DNA of 64,000 nt from Mycolicibacterium peregrinum (GTDB taxonomy: Bacteria; Actinomycetota; Actinomycetes; Mycobacteriales; Mycobacteriaceae), in the NCBI RefSeq assembly GCF_002102345.1, contig NZ_LQPP01000078.1, positions 19,407 through 83,406 on the forward strand, in the 5' to 3' direction. Positions 57,498 through 64,000 of the stretch are shown here, one piece after another (positions within the stretch are counted from its first letter, which is position 1; each line of letters opens with the position of its first letter). A model generated the notes under the pieces. It did not search any database and was not told the origin of the DNA. It worked only from the letters and a program-made list of their open reading frames with translations. Position numbers and translations under genes: made by a program.

Positions 57498-60400
57498 TCA
57501 ACCATTCCCTGAATCCACCGGAACCCATCCCACCTGCACGTATGTTCCCGATGGATCGGTACCCATCAAGAATCCGCGCCCGGGCGGCATCGGGTGCCCC
57601 TTCCATCCGGGGCGGACAAATCCCTCATCCGGCTTCGAATCCATCACCAGCAAATTCGGGTTTGCTTGATTCATTGTCGCCACCAGTGGATCGCGTCCTG
57701 CAGTGTTGATCCAGCCACCGAACAGTCGGGTGTAGATGATGTGCAGCCCGACGTCCTCGGCGGCATTTGCTGCATCGACCAGCGGCGCAAACGCGGAGTC
57801 GAAGCCGCCTGCGAACCGGTGGCCATCGTCGATGACCAGGAAGATTTCCGGGCCTTCCCAGGACTGTTGAAACGCTTGATCGACACTAAATCCGGCCTCG
57901 GGGATCCGGTCTGCCAGCACCGCGGCGAGGTTCTTGATCATCTCCTTGGTGGTGTCGGGCCGGTAGGCGTACTGCTCGACATAGTCGGGGCCCAGAACGC
58001 GCAATAACTTCCGGTCAGGGGTGGCCAACCACACCTGTGCCCGACGGCGCTGATCGTTGCTGTCGTGCACCGCGGTCGACGACCCTGGGGCGTAGAACCG
58101 GCCGATTTCGGTCATGATCGCTGCACAGGTCGTGGTGCGACCGCACTTAGGCTCACCCACAATCTCCAGGAACGGCGATTGGAAGTTCTCCAATCCGACC
58201 GGCAGGGAGAACTCGTTCATCGCCCACACCATGCCGGTATGTTGATGCCGGGCCGCAGACTCCTGCAGCTGTGCCAGGCCAATCCGCTGGGGCAGCAAGT
58301 GCACCGGCCGAGCCGGCTGATAACCCTCGGCCAGTCGCGCGACCGTGGCCACCACGCTCTGCGACTCGAATGTGTGCTTGTCGGCACCACGCAGCGCCGG
58401 CCGCGCCATCAACGTATGCAAACCGACTGGATCGACCCCTTCGCGCGGATAGTTCTGCGCGACCATGCCACGACCCGGCTTGTGCGGAACCTTCCCCGCT
58501 TCAGAACCCCGCACCAAGGTTGTGTCGGCTGTGGCCATCTTGAGCTCGATGCGGTTGATGTCAAACAGAGTCCGGACTCCCGGTGGGATGTTGCCGGGCC
58601 TGTTCGCAGAGACTATGACATGGATGCCGTAGCTTTGACCGTCCATGATCAGCCGGACGATCTGGTCGACCAGTTTATCCTTGCCGCGGAACGTCGATGA
58701 CGCATCGACCAAGGCGAACATGTTGTCCACCACCAGATATACGTCACCGTAGGCGTCTGTCGAGACCGGATCCTGGGCCGCTTCCTGGGGTGTCTTGCCA
58801 GCCAGGGCGGCTTTGCGTGCCCGGAACTCGTCCATCGAGTTCACGTGCCAGTCCCCGCCGAAGCCGCGTTGCCGGCGTTCCAGCAGTGCGAGCAGCTCGG
58901 CCACGATCCTGCGGATGCCGTCTTCGTCGATCAGCTGGGCCACATGCCCGACATGGGGAAGTTCACGTACTGACGTCAGCGCCGACGAGGACAGGGCCAG
59001 CACATAGAACTGGACCTGTTCGGGACTGTGTGTCATGGCCGCCGCGCAGATCAAATTCTGCAGGACGGTCGTTTTCCCCGAACCCTGCCCGCCCACCACC
59101 AAGAGGTTGTTGTTTCCGTTGACCACCAGCGGCTGCTGATCCTGCTTGAACGGGCGATCGATAATCCCCACCGGGAACTGCAGACTCGGCTGCCCCGAAT
59201 ACCGGTACTCCTGGCCCCACACCCTTCCCAGATGCATCTCCACGACATCGTCGATGGTGCGGGGTTGATCCAGCGGGGGGCAGAACAGTCGGTACGGTGT
59301 GAACGGCATGGCCCGGAACTGCTCCAGCATGACGTCGCCGACTTTGGGTTTGCGCATCAGCTCAGCCTCGGCCGCCCGCGAAGGGTCGCCTTGCTCCTTG
59401 GCGTCACCGTCCCCCAGTTCCACAGTTTCGTCCACTGTGGCGGGATTCTCACCGTTCGCGCCGGTATCCGAGCCGTCGATCCAATTCGGTTTCACCGAAA
59501 AAAGCTGCGGCTCAAAGTGATTCACCGACACTTCGGGCGTGTCGTCGACACTCTCGTCGTCGTCTGTACCCGGTTTGCGGTAGTCGCGCCACAGGTAATC
59601 AAACTGGACCTTGATCTGCTCGTCTTCCCCCAACCGCAGATACGCCAGCCCGGCTTTCTTCGGCAACCGCAAGGCGGCGGGCACACCTGCCGTCGACGCA
59701 CTCGTCGCCGTTCCCGTCTTCAGCACCACCCGGTAGCCGCAGTTCTCCAACAGCTTCCCGGCTCGCGAGTCGACTTCCTGACTCGCCAACAGCATGTGGA
59801 TCCAATACGCCCGACCTTGACGGCCTACTTCGTCAAACGCCTGCCACATGTCTTCGGTCATCTTGAAAGCCTGCGTGAACTCGTCGAGCACCACCTGCAA
59901 GATCGGCATCGGTTCAAGCTGGGGACCATTCGGGTTGCGGGCCAGGTCGATACGTTTCTGGTTGTACTCCAACGCGTTCGGCACATTCGCCTCGGCGAGC
60001 ATCCTCTTTCGGCGAGCGATCTCTCCGAACAGTCCATCGATAAATCGTCCGACCAGGCTCTGGTCCTCCTCCAGGTCGGTGATCACACACGCGGTGTGCG
60101 GCGACCCTTCGAACGGCTTGACACCCTGCCCGCCCTTGAAATCTGCGAGCACGAGCTGCAGGTTCTCCGGAGGGTGGGCACACATCAAAGACAGAATCCA
60201 GGTCTTCAAACTCTCCGTTTTGCCCGAGCCGGTCGTACCCACCATGAGCCCGTGTGGGCCGTCGCCCCCTTCGCTCATGTCCCTATTGTTGAGCGATATC
60301 AACTCGCCGGTATCGACCCGGATGCCCAACGGAACATCCATCCGCCCTGGCGACAAAATGCTGCGCCGCGACTTATACAACGCCTCGAAATCGATGTCGG

Positions 60401-61784
60401 CCGGATCGGTGATCCCGTAGAACCCAATGACATCGCGAGCCCGGCTGCCCAGCTCCTCGCCCAAATCGATCGTCTCGTAGGACGCAGCGAGCCGCCAGCG
60501 GGCCATCCCTTGAGCGAAATTCTCAAAATCATCGGCGCTCATCATGTCGGCCTTGGCGAAAAACACCGCCGTGGCAGCCTTCTTGGTGTCGAACGTGTTG
60601 ATGTCGCGGGGCACCGCCTCGATCACATCACCAGATGTGACCCGCAACAACCGCTGCGGCGTCACACACAGCGGCACCGTTCCTCGCAGATCGAACACCG
60701 TGAACCCGGCCAAACCTGTCGGATCCCCATCCGAAGCACTGATCTTCGACATCCCCGGCACCCCGGACCAGCCATGCTCACCCACATCGCTGATGATCAC
60801 CGTATGGGGACACGGATCCACCGGACCCTGGTGCCCGGCGTGGCGCGGCGAAAACGCCGAACTGTTCGCCAACACATCGGTGTCCCTCAACTCCCGCACC
60901 GATCGGTACACCATCCGCAGCGGGCCGGCGGCGTCCTCCAGCTGGTCATCAGCGACGTGCGGCAACCACTTCGCCGACTCCCACTCCTCGATATCGTCGG
61001 TGACGACCATGACCCTCAGATAATCCGGACCATGCGAAAACGTCATCTGGGCCAACACCGCCCGCATCAGTCCCAGCACCTGCTCGCGGTCCCCGTCGAG
61101 CCACCAGCCCGGCTCGGCGAGCAGTGAAATCAACGCCGGCGTACCGTAGGCCGACTGCTGGCAGCGAATGAACTCCTGCAACGCAACACCGGTCGCCGGC
61201 TCCATCTCAGTGTCAGTCGGCATATCGTCGACCGGATCGGACAGAGACAACGCCTTCGCTTCAGTCAGCGACGTCATCCCCCGCCCCACCCGCACAACCC
61301 CGAACCACGAATCCTCGCCATCAGGTCGGCGCTCCCACATCCTTGGTCCACCCACCGCGGCCTCGAGGGTGTCTGCCGGAGGGTGATACCACCGGTAATT
61401 CGCATCGAGTTCATCAGCGGCCTCACCGGCGGTCTTTCGCTGCCGGTCCAGCATCGCCATAAACTGCGCCCGCAACGAATCCATTTTGCTGCGCGACATT
61501 TGGTTGTTCCCGCCGAAGCGACCACCAAAAAGCATCGCGATCATCCCGAACACCATGAACAGCGGGAAAATACCGCCAACACCCATGAAGGTGCGCTGGC
61601 CGCTGGAGAACGACAAAAACAGCATCGCCAGCACCATCCCGACGACGAAAATCATGACGACGACGATCCACCACGGTTTTCCCTCCGGCACAGGTACTTT
61701 CAGCGGCGCAATCAACTGCAATACATGCGCCTTCAGCTTCGTCGGCGCCGGCAGCGGCTCCTTACGCGACCACGCCTTCTTCAC
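57498..61784 (-). CDS. eccC: ESX motor ATPase EccC (single polypeptide)
   Basis: 1428 residues. Two membrane helices near 40-60 (IVVVMIFVVGMVLAMLFLSF) and 72-92, a DUF domain, then three FtsK/SpoIIIE ATPase domains with Walker A GTTGSGKTES near 515, GGQGSGKTTV near 898 and GEPKCGRTTT near 1210. The first two are canonical; the third has Arg in place of the Walker A Lys (CGRTT). EccC recognises the YxxxD/E signals of Esx, PE and Esp substrates and drives export. In ESX-1 the gene is split in two; here it is fused, as in ESX-2, -3 and -5. It overlaps eccB by 4 nt. Confidence 0.95.
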   Translation of the reverse strand: MKKAWSRKEPLPAPTKLKAHVLQLIAPLKVPVPEGKPWWIVVVMIFVVGMVLAMLFLSFSSGQRTFMGVGGIFPLFMVFGMIAMLFGGRFGGNNQMSRSKMDSLRAQFMAMLDRQRKTAGEAADELDANYRWYHPPADTLEAAVGGPRMWERRPDGEDSWFGVVRVGRGMTSLTEAKALSLSDPVDDMPTDTEMEPATGVALQEFIRCQQSAYGTPALISLLAEPGWWLDGDREQVLGLMRAVLAQMTFSHGPDYLRVMVVTDDIEEWESAKWLPHVADDQLEDAAGPLRMVYRSVRELRDTDVLANSSAFSPRHAGHQGPVDPCPHTVIISDVGEHGWSGVPGMSKISASDGDPTGLAGFTVFDLRGTVPLCVTPQRLLRVTSGDVIEAVPRDINTFDTKKAATAVFFAKADMMSADDFENFAQGMARWRLAASYETIDLGEELGSRARDVIGFYGITDPADIDFEALYKSRRSILSPGRMDVPLGIRVDTGELISLNNRDMSEGGDGPHGLMVGTTGSGKTESLKTWILSLMCAHPPENLQLVLADFKGGQGVKPFEGSPHTACVITDLEEDQSLVGRFIDGLFGEIARRKRMLAEANVPNALEYNQKRIDLARNPNGPQLEPMPILQVVLDEFTQAFKMTEDMWQAFDEVGRQGRAYWIHMLLASQEVDSRAGKLLENCGYRVVLKTGTATSASTAGVPAALRLPKKAGLAYLRLGEDEQIKVQFDYLWRDYRKPGTDDDESVDDTPEVSVNHFEPQLFSVKPNWIDGSDTGANGENPATVDETVELGDGDAKEQGDPSRAAEAELMRKPKVGDVMLEQFRAMPFTPYRLFCPPLDQPRTIDDVVEMHLGRVWGQEYRYSGQPSLQFPVGIIDRPFKQDQQPLVVNGNNNLLVVGGQGSGKTTVLQNLICAAAMTHSPEQVQFYVLALSSSALTSVRELPHVGHVAQLIDEDGIRRIVAELLALLERRQRGFGGDWHVNSMDEFRARKAALAGKTPQEAAQDPVSTDAYGDVYLVVDNMFALVDASSTFRGKDKLVDQIVRLIMDGQSYGIHVIVSANRPGNIPPGVRTLFDINRIELKMATADTTLVRGSEAGKVPHKPGRGMVAQNYPREGVDPVGLHTLMARPALRGADKHTFESQSVVATVARLAEGYQPARPVHLLPQRIGLAQLQESAARHQHTGMVWAMNEFSLPVGLENFQSPFLEIVGEPKCGRTTTCAAIMTEIGRFYAPGSSTAVHDSNDQRRRAQVWLATPDRKLLRVLGPDYVEQYAYRPDTTKEMIKNLAAVLADRIPEAGFSVDQAFQQSWEGPEIFLVIDDGHRFAGGFDSAFAPLVDAANAAEDVGLHIIYTRLFGGWINTAGRDPLVATMNQANPNLLVMDSKPDEGFVRPGWKGHPMPPGRGFLMGTDPSGTYVQVGWVPVDSGNG

Positions 61785-63319
61785 TTCGGATTCTCCAATC
61801 CCCCAGGCTGCATATCCATCGGCAAACTGTTATGCCCCACCGCTGCATGCGCTTTCGACAACGCTGGACCCGCGACCAGCAGCTTCACCACCGACCAGGG
61901 CGCTGGAAGAGTGGCAGTGCCAACCCCCAACGACCGCTCCGTCTCCTCGTCACGAGGCACCCCGAACCGGGTGCCCTCCTTCGTGATGAACCACTGAGTC
62001 TCCACCGTGGAAGCCGTCGGATCATTGCCCGTCGACGCCACATAATTCACCGAGTCCGGCCCGAAAAACACCTGATCAGCTCGTTTACCGGACTGATCAG
62101 CATTGACCGGCCTGGCGATCTGGTCGACCCGGTCAGCAGCGATAGGAACAGTCGGGCCCGACACCAGCGACGTCTGTGCGCGACCCTCCCCCTTCGACTT
62201 CTGCCACCACCAGCACGTTGCCGGATTCGCCTGCGAATCAATCAAATCCAAACGCTGATGCGGGTACATCGACACATCCAGACTGTCGGCCGACGGCAGA
62301 TCCGACAACCGCGGCCCCGCCACCACCGGCATGGGTGCCCCCGACGAATTCGCATTCTGCAAAATCTGGGCCACCACAGGAGCAATCGTCTGCATACCTT
62401 CGGTCAGCACCACCGAATACGTCGGCTCCCCGCCAACCTGGGGAGTAGACACCACCGTCCCCACCGGTCCCGGCGCACCGGCGAACCCGGCCGGCTCACC
62501 CAACCTCGGGATCACCGGCACCATCAACGCTGACCCCACCGGGATCGCATCGAACAACGCCGTACTCATCGGCCGCGCCGTAGCGATCGCCTCCGAAGTC
62601 ACCCCCAGCGCCAGCAGCACCGGCCGCTGCGCCGGATCCACCCGCGACCGGCGCCCATCCCGGATCAGCCACACATCCGCGCCATAACGCAACAACAACG
62701 CCTGCTCAGGCGCCATCACCTGCCGCCGGTCCGTCAAGTCAGGCTTCCCATCGATCACGGTCACCGTCACCGGTTCCGGCGCACCAGCCCCGAACGCTTT
62801 CGTCACCGCATCACACACCAACCACGACGACGTCATCGGAGCCGACACCAACAACTCATCAGGCGCACCAGGAATACCCACCAGCGGGCCCCGCGGCAAC
62901 GACTCAATTTCACTGCGCCGCACCCGAACCGGATTCTCCGCACTGCCCACAACCAGCCGCGCCGAGGCCAAATTCAAAGCCGGATACAGCTTTTCACCCA
63001 GACGCACATACAACGCACTCGTGTCCTGATCAGCAACGATCTTCGAATTGCCCACCGACCCAGCCGGGCGCAGCAGCGACCAGAACAACGCCACCAAACA
63101 CCCCACGATCACCACGCTCACACCAGCCATGTACGCCATCGACTGACGCCGAGCCTGCGGCGACTCCATCCCCACATGACGCAGCGTCAACGCCACCACC
63201 GCACGCCGGGCCATGAACTGGTGGGCAGTGACCTGAACCCGTGTCGCATAATCCAGCCCACGCCCCCGACGACGCCAGACCGGACCCTCGCCCTGACCGT
63301 CCTTGCCCTGCTGCTCCAC
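61781..63319 (-). CDS. eccB: ESX membrane protein EccB
   Basis: 512 residues from GTG 63319 (AGGA upstream). A cytosolic N-terminus (GLDYATRVQVTAHQFMARR, typical of EccB), one membrane helix near 62-83 (MAGVSVVIVGCLVALFWSLL), then the long periplasmic domain with its repeats around a central six-stranded part (SALYVRLGEKLYPALNLASA, PVVAGPRLSDLPSADSLDV). Cys in LVCDAV and TCWWW likely form the conserved disulfide. EccB is part of the core complex on the outer face of the membrane. Confidence 0.93.
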   Translation of the reverse strand: MEQQGKDGQGEGPVWRRRGRGLDYATRVQVTAHQFMARRAVVALTLRHVGMESPQARRQSMAYMAGVSVVIVGCLVALFWSLLRPAGSVGNSKIVADQDTSALYVRLGEKLYPALNLASARLVVGSAENPVRVRRSEIESLPRGPLVGIPGAPDELLVSAPMTSSWLVCDAVTKAFGAGAPEPVTVTVIDGKPDLTDRRQVMAPEQALLLRYGADVWLIRDGRRSRVDPAQRPVLLALGVTSEAIATARPMSTALFDAIPVGSALMVPVIPRLGEPAGFAGAPGPVGTVVSTPQVGGEPTYSVVLTEGMQTIAPVVAQILQNANSSGAPMPVVAGPRLSDLPSADSLDVSMYPHQRLDLIDSQANPATCWWWQKSKGEGRAQTSLVSGPTVPIAADRVDQIARPVNADQSGKRADQVFFGPDSVNYVASTGNDPTASTVETQWFITKEGTRFGVPRDEETERSLGVGTATLPAPWSVVKLLVAGPALSKAHAAVGHNSLPMDMQPGGLENPK

Positions 63320-63488
63320 CCTCGTTCCTACCTCCCCGGTGCGCCAAGCCCCTGGAATCGCTTGCGTAATCCAACGCTAACCAGCACTGCGCAGTACAAC
63401 CACACCCAAAACAAACCCATTACCGATCAGTCACGCAGGGGCGATCGGTCCCGTGATTTTCTGCTGCTGCTGATCGACCGTGGCTCAC
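63320..63488. other. Gap between the NlpC/P60 gene and eccB
   Basis: 169 bp without a gene. It may hold a promoter for the ecc operon. No palindrome or terminator of note. Confidence 0.35.
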
Positions 63489-64000
63489 CTACGCCACCCG
63501 GCGCACCACGATCGGCCCAGACGGAATCGGCGAATACTGCACATGACCACCCGGTTTGGGTGCCTCAATCTGCATCGTCGGAGATACCGCCAACGCCACA
63601 TGCTCAGGAACACCCGGCGCCGAAAAGTTCTGCAAGATGATGTCGCCCGGCCGGATGTCGCTGCGCGAAACATGCTGGCCCTCGCGGATCTGGTCATAAG
63701 TGGTGCGGTCCAGCGAAACCCCGGCATGCGCGTAGGCCTTCTGGACCAGCGACGAACAGTCCCACGCGTTGGGCCCGTTGGCGCCCAGGCTGTATGGCTT
63801 ACCCAACTGGGCCTTGGCGAAAGCTATGGCGCCAGCCGCCGCCCCGTGAGGCTCACCGTTCTGTCCGAACAACGCGTCGACCTGCTGTTCGACACCGCCC
63901 TGACCGTTGCGCCCCAACGAGCTCAGTGTGCTCAGGGCGTTGAGGCCGGGAATCCCCCCACCGCCACCACCCAAGCTGGGCATACCACCCCCACCACTCC
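63489..64000 (-). CDS. NlpC/P60 peptidase domain, C-terminal part (cut by right edge)
   Basis: The frame is open at base 64000 and ends at 63489; about 170 residues are visible. A Gly-rich linker (MPSLGGGGGGIPGLNAL) leads into the NlpC/P60 fold: AIAFAKAQLGKPYSLGANGP, the catalytic Cys in WDCSSLVQKAYAHAG, the His in VPEHVALAV, and a third polar residue near IEAPKPGGH. These enzymes cut peptide cross-links of the cell wall. ESX-2 carries such a gene (Rv3896c) just upstream of eccB2, as here. It is not translated from 63983; the gene probably begins at 1060, across the junction of the window ends, with an ESX-type targeting domain. Confidence 0.85.
   Translation of the reverse strand, partial: SGGGGMPSLGGGGGGIPGLNALSTLSSLGRNGQGGVEQQVDALFGQNGEPHGAAAGAIAFAKAQLGKPYSLGANGPNAWDCSSLVQKAYAHAGVSLDRTTYDQIREGQHVSRSDIRPGDIILQNFSAPGVPEHVALAVSPTMQIEAPKPGGHVQYSPIPSGPIVVRRVA

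Noticed and set aside
61820..61840. GTTATGC within the end of eccB
   Set aside because: It lies inside coding sequence and lacks the full 8-base motif, so it is not counted with the GCATAACG sites.
1..64000. Insertion sequences, CRISPR arrays, tRNA or rRNA genes
   Set aside because: No transposase, no regularly spaced identical repeats and no tRNA-like cloverleaf were noticed; the 12-bp array has no spacers and is too degenerate for CRISPR.

Overview
The window looks like a large self-transmissible plasmid of a mycobacterium. The signs are a PE/PPE/Esx type VII secretion (ESX) locus with eccA, eccB, eccC, eccD, eccE and mycP, a MobF relaxase, a VirD4-type coupling protein, a VirB4/TcpC/VirB6-type mating apparatus, and partition and toxin-antitoxin genes in GC-rich DNA. 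No insertion sequence, tRNA, rRNA or CRISPR array was seen, and no classical plasmid replication initiator could be recognised.

Layout. 1-5.1 kb (minus strand): ESX accessory genes, namely the start of an Esp/NlpC-type gene cut by the left edge, an EspC-like substrate, two YbaB-like paralogues, a DUF4226-type protein and a DUF2637-type membrane protein. 5.2-7.3 kb: an unusual array of about 33 degenerate 12-bp units followed by parA and a ribbon-helix-helix partner. 7.3-9.9 kb: parDE, a zinc-ribbon gene next to a LexA-like box, and an unknown gene. 10-21.2 kb (plus strand): a ParB-like protein, DUF932 protein, NrdH-like redoxin, DnaB-N-like protein, secreted trypsin-like protease and many small unknown genes, several separated by long structured leaders and strong terminators; a 359-bp leader is exactly duplicated. 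21.4-28.6 kb: HNH-like and coiled-coil/HTH genes (minus) and the relaxase-helicase (plus). 28.6-31 kb: an HTH protein fused to a degenerate EccC-like ATPase. 31-36.3 kb (minus) and 36.4-44.6 kb (plus): two divergent conjugation operons separated by a perfect 28-bp palindrome. 44.8-64 kb (minus): the ESX locus, ending downstream with an EspR-like regulator and a lipoprotein.

The ESX order NlpC/P60-eccB-eccC-PE-PPE-esx-esx-espG-espI-eccD-mycP-eccE-eccA matches what I recall of the chromosomal ESX-2 locus of M. tuberculosis. The accessory genes at the left edge would sit directly upstream if the two ends of the window join, and the cut gene at the left edge reads in frame into the NlpC/P60 gene at the right edge. 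The window may therefore be a whole circular plasmid, or nearly so, of about 64 kb.

How the parts fit: the relaxase nicks and unwinds the plasmid, the coupling protein feeds it to the VirB-like channel, and the ESX system probably exports or remodels cell-envelope factors needed for mating, as reported for other mycobacterial conjugative plasmids. ParA/RHH, ParB and ParDE keep the plasmid. The 10-21 kb block looks like establishment or host-interaction genes under unusual leader-RNA control.
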